Shown here piece after piece: positions 1 through 7,585 of a DNA stretch of 36,153 nt. Source of the stretch: Streptomyces sp. Its GTDB lineage: Bacteria; Actinomycetota; Actinomycetes; Streptomycetales; Streptomycetaceae. The notes under the pieces are model-generated. The model had not been told where the DNA came from, searched no databases, and saw nothing but the letters and a program-made list of their open reading frames with translations. Every line of letters begins with the position of its first letter. Position 1 is the stretch's first letter. The stretch spans positions 1 through 36,153 of the forward strand of contig NZ_JAPSKN010000015.1 of assembly GCF_031181705.1 (NCBI RefSeq), given 5' to 3'. Made by a program: the position numbers and the translations under genes.

Positions 1-126
1 CTAGCCAAACCGTAGTGTCCCCGGCCGCCACTGCTACGCCCCGGACAAGCGCCCTTCGGTCACTCCGCCCCTACCGTTGGTCCCGTACCACTGGATCACC
101 CCCAACGCCGAAGGGCCGGAACGAAC

Positions 127-1572
127 ATGACCTCCACCCACGCCTTCTGGCTCGCCGGCCGCCAGGCCACCGGCGAGGACACCTTCGACGTCACCTCCCC
201 GTGGGACGGACGGCTCGTGGGCAAGGTGAGCGTGCCGACGGACGCGCAGGTCGAGGAGGCCGTGGCCGCCGCCTACGCCGTGCGCGACGAGTTCGCCGCC
301 ACGCCGGCCCACGTGCGCGCCGCCGCCCTCGACCACGTCAGCAGGCGCCTCGCCGAGCGCACCGAGGAGATCGCGCGGCTGATCTCCGCCGAGAACGGCA
401 AGCCCGTGAAGTGGGCGCGCGGCGAGGTCGGCCGTGCCGTCTCCGTGTTCCGCTTCGCGGCCGAGGAGGCCCGGCGGTTCAACGGCGGCGAGGCCCAGCG
501 CCTCGACACCGACCTCGGCGGCCAGGGCCGGCTCGCCCTCACGCGCCGGTTCCCCAAGGGCGTCGTGCTGGGCATCGCGCCCTTCAACTTCCCGCTGAAC
601 CTCTGCGCCCACAAGGTCGCCCCGGCCATCGCCGCCGGCGCCCCGATCATCCTCAAGCCGGCCCCCGCGACCCCGCTGTCCGGCCTGATCATCGGCGACC
701 TGCTGGCCGAGACCGAGCTGCCCGCCGGCTCCTGGAGCATCCTGCCGGTCGCCAACGACAAGATGCCCGCGCTGGTGCGGGACGAGCGCCTGCCCGTGAT
801 CTCCTTCACCGGCTCCGAGAAGGTCGGCTACGCGATCATGGACTCGGTGCCGCGCAAGCACTGCACCCTGGAACTGGGCGGCAACGGCGCGGCCGTCGTC
901 CTCGCCGACTGGGCGAGCGACGAGGACCTGGACTGGGCGGCGAACCGCATCGCCACCTTCTCCAACTACCAGGGCGGCCAGTCCTGCATCTCCGTCCAGC
1001 GGGTCATCGCCGACGCCTCGGTGTACGACCGGCTGCTGCCGCGCATCGTCGCCGCCGTCGAGGCCCAGGTCACCGGCGACCCGAGCGACGACGCCACCGA
1101 CGTCGGCCCGCTGGTCAGCGAGGACGCCGCGAAGCGCGTCGAGACGTGGGTGCGGGAGGCCGTGGACGCCGGTGCGCGGCTGCTGACCGGCGGCAAGCGC
1201 GAGGGTGCCTCCTACGCGCCGACCGTCCTGGCCGAGGTCCCGGCCGACGTGACGATCTCCTGCGAGGAGGTCTTCGGACCGGTCCTCACCATGCAGAAGG
1301 TCGACGGCGAGGCCGAGGCCTTCGCCGCCGTCAACGACTCCAAGTACGGCCTCCAGGCGGGCGTGTTCACGCACGACCTGCAGACCGCCTTCCGCGCCCA
1401 CCGGGCCCTGGAGGTCGGCGGCGTGGTCGTCGGCGACGTCCCGTCCTACCGCGCCGACCAGATGCCGTACGGCGGCGTCAAGCAGTCCGGCGTGGGCCGC
1501 GAGGGTGTGCGGTTCGCGATGGAGGACTACACCTACGAGCGTGTGATGGTCCTGACCGGAATCACTCTCTAG
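127..1572 (+). CDS. NAD(P)-dependent aldehyde dehydrogenase family protein
   Basis: A full-length (481 aa) aldehyde dehydrogenase of the ALDH superfamily, which oxidises an aldehyde to the acid with NAD(P)+. Seen directly: the oxyanion Asn N154 in APFNFP, the nucleotide-binding stretch IILKPAPATPLSG, the FTGSEKVG turn, the general base E249 in LELGGN, the catalytic C287 in GGQSCIS, and the EEVFGPV signature. No signal peptide is visible, so it should be cytosolic. The ATG start follows a GAAGGG element about 11 nt upstream, which is slightly far. The true substrate cannot be read from sequence. The overall pattern resembles lactaldehyde, benzaldehyde and glyceraldehyde-3-phosphate-type ALDHs. 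It converges with the GH3 gene and is separated from it by a strong hairpin, so it is probably not part of the sugar regulon; none of the locus operators lies upstream of it. Sure of family, unsure of role. Confidence 0.93.
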   Translation: MTSTHAFWLAGRQATGEDTFDVTSPWDGRLVGKVSVPTDAQVEEAVAAAYAVRDEFAATPAHVRAAALDHVSRRLAERTEEIARLISAENGKPVKWARGEVGRAVSVFRFAAEEARRFNGGEAQRLDTDLGGQGRLALTRRFPKGVVLGIAPFNFPLNLCAHKVAPAIAAGAPIILKPAPATPLSGLIIGDLLAETELPAGSWSILPVANDKMPALVRDERLPVISFTGSEKVGYAIMDSVPRKHCTLELGGNGAAVVLADWASDEDLDWAANRIATFSNYQGGQSCISVQRVIADASVYDRLLPRIVAAVEAQVTGDPSDDATDVGPLVSEDAAKRVETWVREAVDAGARLLTGGKREGASYAPTVLAEVPADVTISCEEVFGPVLTMQKVDGEAEAFAAVNDSKYGLQAGVFTHDLQTAFRAHRALEVGGVVVGDVPSYRADQMPYGGVKQSGVGREGVRFAMEDYTYERVMVLTGITL

Positions 1573-1576
1573 CTTA

Positions 1577-1591
1577 TGGGAACCATTTTCA
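1577..1591 (-). promoter_or_regulatory. Zur-box-like 15-mer inside an inverted repeat
   Basis: Read on the minus strand the 15-mer is TGAAAATGGTTCCCA. It matches 12 of 15 positions of the actinobacterial Zur (zinc uptake regulator) consensus TGAAAATGATTTTCA as I remember it. It is embedded in a 7-bp perfect inverted repeat, AGCTTAT (1571-1577) and ATAAGCT (1593-1599), and is markedly AT-rich against the surrounding >70% GC DNA. It lies between two convergent genes, an unusual place for a repressor site. Function is inferred only from the motif match. Confidence 0.35.
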
Positions 1592-1606
1592 TATAAGCTT
1601 TGAGGC

Positions 1607-1642
1607 GGGGTCCGGCACCGATGCCTTCCGGTGCCGGGCCCC
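1607..1642. terminator. Bidirectional hairpin terminator between ALDH and GH3 genes
   Basis: A 14-bp stem (1607-1620 with 1629-1642, one T-G wobble) closes an 8-nt loop, ATGCCTTC. It lies between the convergent ends of the aldehyde dehydrogenase and GH3 genes. No U-tract follows, which is normal for Streptomyces terminators. Confidence 0.8.
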
Positions 1643-1669
1643 TTCCCCGTGCCGGCCTGCTCCGGACCC

Positions 1670-4507
1670 TCAACCGGAGAAGCCGACGTGCGCGAGCCGC
1701 AGCGGGCCGCGCAGTCTCAGGCGCAGGTCGTGCACGCCCGCGGCGGCGACGGCGGCGACGAGCGGCACGTAGTCGTACGGGCCCGGGGTGGGGGCGGTGG
1801 TCGACAGCTCGGCCAGCACCGGGCCGCCGTCCAGGGACAGCTCGACCGTGCCCTCGCCGGCCACCTCCACCGTCACCCCGGAGACACCGGGCCCGAAGTC
1901 GCAGGCACGGTAGACGAGTTCCCCACCAAAGGCGTCGGCCGGCGTCACCGCGTCGCCCGCCACCTTCGTCCGGTCCACGATCTCGACGCCGCGCTGCTCG
2001 TCGAAGGAGGCAGCGGCCAGGCCGTCCGTGACGACCGCGCGCGGCAGGGCGGGCTCGCCGGCCGGCGTGATCTCCGTCCGCAGCCGGATGTCCTCGCTGG
2101 AGGCACCGGCCAGCAACTCGTAGGCGCCGGGCTCCACCCGCCACCGCTCCTGGGCCACGTCCCAGAACGCGAGGGCGGACAGCGGGACGTCGAAGGTCAG
2201 CTGCGCCGTCGCGCCGGGGGCGAGCGTGATCCGGCGGTGGTCGAGCAGCTCGCGGCGCGGACGCGGACGGGACGGGCCGACGGCCCGCCCGTAGAGCTGG
2301 GCCACCTCGTCGGCCGTGACCCGGCCGGTGTTGGTGACCGAGAAGGAGACCCGCACCCCCTCCTCCCCGGCCGTCGCGGTCAGCCCGTCGTAGGCGAACG
2401 ACGCGTAGGACAGGCCGTGCCCGAAGGGGAACAGGGGTGTGCCCTCGAAGTAGAGGTACGTCTGGCGGCTGCCGATCACGTCGTAGTCGAGCAGGTCCGG
2501 CAGGTCGGCGTCGCGGGCGTACCAGGTCTGCGGGAGGCGGCCGGCGGGGGAGACGTCGCCGGCCAGGACGCGGGCCAGGGCGGTGCCGGCCGCCTGGCCG
2601 CCGTGCGCGGTCCACAGCACCGCCGGCAGCTCCGCCGGGTCGACGGCGTACGGGTAGGCGCTGACCAGGGCCAGCACGGTGGCCGGGTTCGCCGCGCGGG
2701 CCGCCCGCAGCAGCCGCTCCTGGTGGTCCGGCAGCCGCAGCGTCGTACGGTCCTCGGTCTCCCGGCCGCCTAGGTGCGGGTCGTTGCCCGCGACCACCAC
2801 GACCACGTCCGCCCGTGCCGCGGCACGCGCCACCGCCTCCTCGCCGCGCTCGGCGACGACCAGCTCGAAGACCGCGGGATCCTCGTCGGCAACCTTCACG
2901 CCCTCGGCGGAGACACAGACGTGGCGACCCGTTCCCAGGTGCCTGAGGAGGTGCCCGTTCCCGTGCGGTTCCAGGCTGAACGTCTCCTGCACGACCCAGC
3001 CGCCCGGCTGGTCGGCGGCGGCGCGGACGTACCCGTCCTCGGCGACCGAGAGGTAGCGGCCGTCGGGCGCCCGCAGGGTCAGCACGCCCCCGCCCCAGTC
3101 GACCAGGGCCAGTTCGGTGCCGGTCGCGTCGGTGGTGAGCGCGGGCAGGTCGGTGCGGCCCGCGAGCAGCGCCGGGTCGAGCGCGCCCTCGGCGCCGCGC
3201 ACCTCGTCCGCGGCGTCCCCGGCCGCCGGCACGTGCAGGAACGCGCCGGACGCCGTCCGCAGCCGGACCCGGTCCACGCCCTCGGCGAACTCCACCCGCT
3301 CCGCACCGAACCGCTCGTACAGGCCCTCCAGCGGGGTCGAGCGGTGGATGAGGGTGCCGCTGTACCAGTCGAGCTTGCACTCGTCGGCGAGCAGCCCCAC
3401 CACGGCGACGCGGGTGCCGGGGGCCAGCGGCAGCAGCCCGTCGTTCTTCAGCAGCACGATCGCCTGCTCGGCGGCCTCCTGCGCCAGCGCGCGGTGCTCC
3501 GGGGTGTCGAACGCGGCCGTCGCCTCGTGGGGGTCGTCCCGCGGGTCGAACTCGCCGAGCCGGAAGCGCACCGAGAGCTGGCGGCGCACTGCCGTGTCGA
3601 GGTCCGCCTCGGTCAGCAGGCCGCGCTCCAGGGCCCGCCGCAACCGCCCGGTGATCTGCGAGGAGTCCGTGCCGTGGTCGGTGAAGCTGTCGACGCCCGC
3701 GACGAGCGAGGCCGCGGTCGCCTCCTCGTGCGTGCCGAAGTAGTGCTCGGCGTCGACCAGGTTGCTCGGCGCGCCCGCGTCCGAGCAGACCAGCAGCTCC
3801 TGGTCGGTCCAGGTACGCAGGTGCTCGCGCAGGTACGGGGAGACGTGGTTGGGGCGGCCGTTGACCAGGTTGTACGCCGGCATCACCCCGGCCACCGCGC
3901 CCGCCTCCACCGTGGTGCGGAAGGCCCGCAGGTCGTACTCGTGCAGCACGCGCGGGCGCACCGAGCTCGACGAGGTGGCGCGGTCCGTCTCGTTGTTGTG
4001 GGCGAGCCAGTGCTTCAGCACGGGCGCGGTGCGCCAGTAGACCGGGTGGTCGCCGCGCAGGCCGCGGGTGTAGGCGGTGGCGATGGCCGAGGTCAGCCTC
4101 GGGTCCTCCGCATAGCCCTCCTCGTTGCGGCCCCACAGGGGATGGCGCAGCAGGTTGACCGTCGGGGCCCACACGTTGAGGCCGACCCGGTCGTCCTTGG
4201 CGCGCATCGCGCGCGCCTCCCGGGACACGGCGTCGCCGACCCGCCGTACCAGGTCGGGGTTCCAGGTCGCGCCGAGCCCGACGGCCTGCGGGAACACCGT
4301 CGCCGGACCCATCCAGGCGACGCCGTGCAGGGCCTCCTGGCCGGTGCGGAACGCGGCGATGCCGAGCCGTTCGACGGCGGGCGCGAACTGGTGCAGGAAG
4401 GAGATCTTCTCGTCGAGGGTGAGCCGCCCCAGCAGGTCGTCGGCGCGTTCCGCGAAGGACAGCCGCGGATCACGGAACGGTTCGGTGGGTGGCGTGTGTG
4501 CGGTCAC
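1670..4507 (-). CDS. GH3 beta-glucosidase with beta-trefoil insert and CBM6-like C-terminus
   Basis: A glycoside hydrolase family 3 exo-beta-glucosidase, 945 aa. GTG at 4507 is chosen because AAGGGA lies 7 nt upstream (4515-4520) and the reading frame above it overlaps the operator. The N-terminal GH3 barrel carries the nucleophile D243 in VCSDAGAP. The C-terminal GH3 domain (IVLLKNDGLLPL to about ALVSAYPYAVDP) is interrupted at about residues 400-550 by three lobes of the type LRAPDGRYLSV, which look like a fascin-type beta-trefoil. A fibronectin-III-like domain follows, then a CBM6-like module from about residue 829. There is no signal peptide, so it is predicted cytosolic; a carbohydrate-binding module on a cytosolic enzyme is odd. 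In this locus it would remove beta-1,4-glucose units from imported oligosaccharides once side chains are trimmed. It is transcribed divergently from the transporter operon under a shared operator region. Confidence 0.92.
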   Translation of the reverse strand: MTAHTPPTEPFRDPRLSFAERADDLLGRLTLDEKISFLHQFAPAVERLGIAAFRTGQEALHGVAWMGPATVFPQAVGLGATWNPDLVRRVGDAVSREARAMRAKDDRVGLNVWAPTVNLLRHPLWGRNEEGYAEDPRLTSAIATAYTRGLRGDHPVYWRTAPVLKHWLAHNNETDRATSSSSVRPRVLHEYDLRAFRTTVEAGAVAGVMPAYNLVNGRPNHVSPYLREHLRTWTDQELLVCSDAGAPSNLVDAEHYFGTHEEATAASLVAGVDSFTDHGTDSSQITGRLRRALERGLLTEADLDTAVRRQLSVRFRLGEFDPRDDPHEATAAFDTPEHRALAQEAAEQAIVLLKNDGLLPLAPGTRVAVVGLLADECKLDWYSGTLIHRSTPLEGLYERFGAERVEFAEGVDRVRLRTASGAFLHVPAAGDAADEVRGAEGALDPALLAGRTDLPALTTDATGTELALVDWGGGVLTLRAPDGRYLSVAEDGYVRAAADQPGGWVVQETFSLEPHGNGHLLRHLGTGRHVCVSAEGVKVADEDPAVFELVVAERGEEAVARAAARADVVVVVAGNDPHLGGRETEDRTTLRLPDHQERLLRAARAANPATVLALVSAYPYAVDPAELPAVLWTAHGGQAAGTALARVLAGDVSPAGRLPQTWYARDADLPDLLDYDVIGSRQTYLYFEGTPLFPFGHGLSYASFAYDGLTATAGEEGVRVSFSVTNTGRVTADEVAQLYGRAVGPSRPRPRRELLDHRRITLAPGATAQLTFDVPLSALAFWDVAQERWRVEPGAYELLAGASSEDIRLRTEITPAGEPALPRAVVTDGLAAASFDEQRGVEIVDRTKVAGDAVTPADAFGGELVYRACDFGPGVSGVTVEVAGEGTVELSLDGGPVLAELSTTAPTPGPYDYVPLVAAVAAAGVHDLRLRLRGPLRLAHVGFSG

Positions 4508-4542
4508 GTGGGGATCCCTTGCACTGGATCGGCGAGGCGCTT

Positions 4543-4556
4543 TCGAAGCGCTTCGA
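4543..4556. promoter_or_regulatory. LacI-type operator TCGAAGCGCTTCGA (GH3 promoter copy)
   Basis: A perfect 14-bp palindrome. On the minus strand it abuts the proposed -10 of the GH3 promoter and spans about -7 to +7, so a bound repressor would block initiation. The same 14-mer recurs at 4702-4715 and 19057-19070, and a 12/14 version lies at 18967-18980. The GC-centred palindrome is the kind bound by LacI-family proteins such as Streptomyces CebR, and the locus encodes one LacI regulator. Confidence 0.85.
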
Positions 4557-4585
4557 TGCTGATTCGACGACGGGCCGGGTGTCAA
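4556..4585 (-). promoter_or_regulatory. Sigma-70-like promoter of the GH3 gene
   Basis: On the minus strand TTGACA (4580-4585) and CAGCAT (4556-4561) are separated by 18 nt. Start of transcription would be near 4549, giving a leader of about 42 nt before the GTG at 4507. The -10 is weak, but its contact with the operator palindrome supports the assignment. Confidence 0.55.
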
Positions 4586-4662
4586 GGGAGCGGAGTCATC
4601 ACTTCAAGCGGTGCACAGGAAAGGTCCCTTATTGAGCCCGCGAGGAAGTTTCGGAACGACCC

Positions 4663-4691
4663 TTGTGCACCCTGGGGCGTTCACTTAACCT
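4663..4691 (+). promoter_or_regulatory. Sigma-70-like promoter of the ABC transporter/GH operon
   Basis: TTGTGC (4663-4668) and TAACCT (4686-4691) are separated by 17 nt. Predicted start of transcription is near 4698, with the operator at 4702-4715 covering about +5 to +18. The leader to the ATG at 4832 would be about 134 nt. I see no riboswitch or clear hairpin in it. This promoter together with the GH3 promoter and two operators accounts for the 324-bp gap 4508-4831. Confidence 0.6.
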
Positions 4692-4701
4692 CGCAGCAAC
4701 A

Positions 4702-4715
4702 TCGAAGCGCTTCGA
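4702..4715. promoter_or_regulatory. LacI-type operator TCGAAGCGCTTCGA (transporter operon copy)
   Basis: A perfect 14-bp palindrome identical to the one at 4543-4556, placed just downstream of the proposed transcription start of the rightward operon. The two copies in this divergent intergenic region are 159 bp apart, so they could be bound independently or bridged by looping. Confidence 0.85.
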
Positions 4716-4831
4716 CTGGGGAGACCCGGTGCATCGGTCGAAGTCCCGCTTCAGCTCAGCCAGTTCCACTCGAGACACCGCAGCCGACGGCCTCCGCCGG
4801 GTGTCCTGGTGTGCCACGAAGGGTTGACGCA

Positions 4832-6523
4832 ATGACGCCGAACGCCGCCTCCGCCTCCTCGGGACCGAGCCGGAGAAGTTTCCTCGCCTCCACGGCGGTC
4901 GCCACCGCAGCGGTGACGGGTGGGACGCCGCTGCTCGCCGCGTGCGGCGGATCGGACGGCGGATCGCGGGACGGCACCACCTCGGGCAAGGACGCCAGGA
5001 AGATCCTGCCCGCCTACGTGGCCAGCAACGTGGTGAAGCCGGACATCCCGTCCAGGAACGGCTCGGCCATCGGCTTCACCGGCAAGCTGGACCTCGCCAC
5101 CCTCAAGACCTCGGTCGCCAAGAAGCTCGGCAAGGGCGGCAGGGTCACCGTCATGGCGCCGTTCTGGGGTTCGCCGCCGAAGCAGGACAACGCCTACTAC
5201 ACCGCGATGAACGACCTGATCGGCGTCGACGTCGTCTGGCGGAACCAGGACGGCAACACCTACGACCAGAAGCTCGGCGCGGTCCTCGCCTCCAGCGACG
5301 TCCCGGACGTGGTGGTCGTCCCCGGGTGGAACATGGGCGGCAAGATACCCAGCGCCATCATCAGCAAGTTCGCCGACCTCGGCCCCTACCTGTCCGGGGA
5401 CAAGGTCAAGGAGTACCCGAACCTCGCCGCGATCCCGACCGACGCCTGGCGGCGTTCCCTCTTCGGCGGCAAGCTGCGCGGCCTGCCCATGCCGGCGCCG
5501 TCCGCCCCCTCCATGGTGCCTCTGTACCGGCGGGACGTCTTCGAGAAGGAGGGCTACGAAGTCCCGCGGTCCTGCGACGAGTTCATGGCCCTGGCCAAGG
5601 AGATCACCAACGCCAGGGCCAAGCGGTGGGCCTGCCTGGACATGAAGTGGACCGCCTTCCAGGCCTTCGGTGTGCTCTCCGGCAGCGAGAAGCCGCTCGG
5701 CTGGAACCTCGTCGACGGCAAGCTCGTCAACCGCATCGAGACCGAGGAGTTCCTCGAGGCCCTGGAGTGGTCCCGCAAGCTCTTCGCCGCCGGGGTCGTC
5801 CACCCCGACTCCAAGATGGGCAAGAACGCCCCCGACCCGGGTCCCAAGTTCGCGGCGGGCGAGTTCCTGATCTACCCCAACAACATCTCCCAGTGGTGGG
5901 GCCGCACCGCCGAACAGGCCACGCAGAACCCGGAGTTCAAGATCTGGGGCATGGACGTCTGGGGCCACGACGGAGGCGACCCGACCCTGTGGGCCGATCA
6001 GCCCGCCGGCATCTTCGCCTTCGTCAGCAAGAAGGCCTCCGAGTCGGTCGTCCGCGACGTGCTGGCCGTCGCCAACGTCACCGCGGCGCCGTACGGCACC
6101 AAGGAGTACATGATGACCAACTACGGCGTCGAAGGCACCCACTACACCGTCAAGGACGGCGTCCCGGTCAAGACCGACAAGGGCAACATCGAGGTGATGA
6201 ACGCCTACGTCATGGTCGCGTCTCCCGCCGCGACCCTCGCGCACCCCGACTTCCCCGAGGTCGCCAGGGGCCAGGTCGAGTGGCAGCAGCGGATGGGCGC
6301 GTTCGCCAGGAAGTCCTCCTTCTGGGGCATGCAGATCACCGAGCCCGCCCGGTACACCAACCTCACCAACGACGTCGAGCAGCTCGAGGACGACATCGTC
6401 CGCGGCCGGAAGAAGATCAGCGACATGCAGCAGTTCGTCTCCGACTGGAAGAGCAAGGGCGGCGACAGACTGCGCGACTGGTACCGGAAGCTCCTCGACG
6501 AGAACGGCTCGGCGGCGAGCTGA
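4832..6523 (+). CDS. ABC transporter solute-binding lipoprotein (oligosaccharide), Tat-exported
   Basis: Extracellular sugar-binding lipoprotein of a CUT1-type ABC importer, 563 aa; long, like the binding proteins that pair with LplB/YtcP permeases. ATG 4832 is chosen because GAAGGG (4818-4823) lies 8 nt upstream. The N-terminus has a twin-arginine motif (SRRSFLAS, R14-R15) followed by a hydrophobic stretch and a lipobox LLAAC with C38. It is therefore predicted to fold in the cytoplasm, leave by Tat and be lipid-anchored outside. The mature protein has repeated aromatic motifs (PFWGSPPKQDN, NISQWWGRT, WGMDVWGHDGG) suited to stacking against sugars. It is the first gene of the operon, with the two permeases next. 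Given the enzymes downstream, the likely ligand is a xyloglucan oligosaccharide; that is inference. No ATPase gene is nearby. Confidence 0.9.
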   Translation: MTPNAASASSGPSRRSFLASTAVATAAVTGGTPLLAACGGSDGGSRDGTTSGKDARKILPAYVASNVVKPDIPSRNGSAIGFTGKLDLATLKTSVAKKLGKGGRVTVMAPFWGSPPKQDNAYYTAMNDLIGVDVVWRNQDGNTYDQKLGAVLASSDVPDVVVVPGWNMGGKIPSAIISKFADLGPYLSGDKVKEYPNLAAIPTDAWRRSLFGGKLRGLPMPAPSAPSMVPLYRRDVFEKEGYEVPRSCDEFMALAKEITNARAKRWACLDMKWTAFQAFGVLSGSEKPLGWNLVDGKLVNRIETEEFLEALEWSRKLFAAGVVHPDSKMGKNAPDPGPKFAAGEFLIYPNNISQWWGRTAEQATQNPEFKIWGMDVWGHDGGDPTLWADQPAGIFAFVSKKASESVVRDVLAVANVTAAPYGTKEYMMTNYGVEGTHYTVKDGVPVKTDKGNIEVMNAYVMVASPAATLAHPDFPEVARGQVEWQQRMGAFARKSSFWGMQITEPARYTNLTNDVEQLEDDIVRGRKKISDMQQFVSDWKSKGGDRLRDWYRKLLDENGSAAS

Positions 6524-6550
6524 CCCGGCCCTGAGGCAAGGAGAACAGCC

Positions 6551-7585
6551 GTGTCGCACAGCACGGTGCCTCGGAGCGGTACCGAGGCCGCAACGCCCGA
6601 GAAGATGCCGGTGGCGCCCGGTGACGTCACCGGATCCCGGGAGAGGCCGCCCGAGGCCAAGCTGAGCCTCCGGCACAGGTTCCGACGCGATCGCGTCCTG
6701 GTCCTCATGACCCTGCCGGCCGTCCTGCTGGTGCTGGTCTTCAACTACCTGCCCATCCTCGGCAACGTCGTCGCCTTCCAGGACTACGACCCCTACCTCA
6801 GCGACAACGGCGTCGTCTCCATCCTGAACAGCCCCTTCGTGGGCCTGGAGAACTTCCAGCGGATCTTCGAGGACTCGGCCTTCTGGAACGCCGTCGAGAA
6901 CACGCTGGTGCTGTTCTTCGTCCAGCTCGTGCTGTTCTTCCCGATCCCGATCCTGCTCGCGCTGCTCATCAACAGCGTGGTCCGGCCCCGTGTGCGGGCC
7001 GTCGCGCAGGCGGTGCTCTACCTGCCGCACTTCTTCTCGTGGGTGCTGGTCATCGCCGTCTTCCAGCAGATGTTCGGCGGCGCGGGGATGCTCTCCCAGC
7101 TGCTGCGGCGGAACGGGTACGACGGCATCGACATCATGACCAACCCGGACACCTTCGCCTTCCTGCTCACCGCGCAGAGTGTGTGGAAGGACGCCGGGTG
7201 GGGGATCATCGTCTTCCTCGCGGCCCTGGCCTCGGTGTCCCAGGACCACTACGAGGCGGCCGCGATGGACGGCGCCGGACGCTGGCGCCGCATGTGGCAC
7301 GTGACGCTGCCCGCCCTGCGCCCGGTGATCGCGCTCCTGCTGGTGCTGCGCGTCGGCGACGCCCTGACCGTCGGGTTCGAGCAGATCCTGCTGCAACGCG
7401 ACGCCGTCGGACCGGGAGCGGGGGAGGTCCTCGACACCTTCGTGTGGTGGAACGGCGTGCGCAACCAGGACTTCGGCTACGCGGCCGCCGCCGGTCTCGT
7501 CAAGGGCGTGGTCAGCATCGGCCTGGTCCTCGCCGCGAACAAGGTGGCCCATCTCATGGGCGAGCAGGGGGTGTACAAGAAGTGA
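6551..7585 (+). CDS. ABC transporter permease 1 (LplB/MalF type)
   Basis: Inner-membrane permease of the binding-protein-dependent sugar importer, 344 aa. The GTG start follows an AAGGAGAA ribosome-binding site 27 nt after the binding-protein gene. A charged cytosolic N-terminus of about 50 residues precedes the first membrane span (LVLMTLPAVLLVLVFNYLPI), and about six hydrophobic spans follow. The EAA loop that docks the ATPase is EAAAMDGAGRW, with E235. The extracellular loop after the first span (DYDPYLSDNGVVSILNSPFVG) resembles the LplB subfamily. It overlaps the next permease by 4 bp (GTGA), implying coupled translation and equal stoichiometry. Confidence 0.94.
   Translation: MSHSTVPRSGTEAATPEKMPVAPGDVTGSRERPPEAKLSLRHRFRRDRVLVLMTLPAVLLVLVFNYLPILGNVVAFQDYDPYLSDNGVVSILNSPFVGLENFQRIFEDSAFWNAVENTLVLFFVQLVLFFPIPILLALLINSVVRPRVRAVAQAVLYLPHFFSWVLVIAVFQQMFGGAGMLSQLLRRNGYDGIDIMTNPDTFAFLLTAQSVWKDAGWGIIVFLAALASVSQDHYEAAAMDGAGRWRRMWHVTLPALRPVIALLLVLRVGDALTVGFEQILLQRDAVGPGAGEVLDTFVWWNGVRNQDFGYAAAAGLVKGVVSIGLVLAANKVAHLMGEQGVYKK

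Noticed and set aside
75..92. Possible DasR (dre) operator upstream of the aldehyde dehydrogenase gene: TGGT and ACCA half-sites.
   Set aside because: The half-sites are 5 bp apart (TGGT-CCCGT-ACCA) instead of the 4 bp of the dre consensus, which breaks the symmetry.
127..1572. Aldehyde dehydrogenase considered as part of the xyloglucan locus (for example lactaldehyde from fucose).
   Set aside because: No locus operator lies upstream, it is on the far side of a strong terminator, and no other fucose catabolic gene is present.
2774..6523. A 1249-codon plus-strand open frame running from inside the GH3 gene to the end of the binding-protein gene.
   Set aside because: Only the part from 4832 encodes a recognisable protein with signal and ribosome-binding site. 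The rest is antisense to GH3 and to the promoter region, an effect of high GC.
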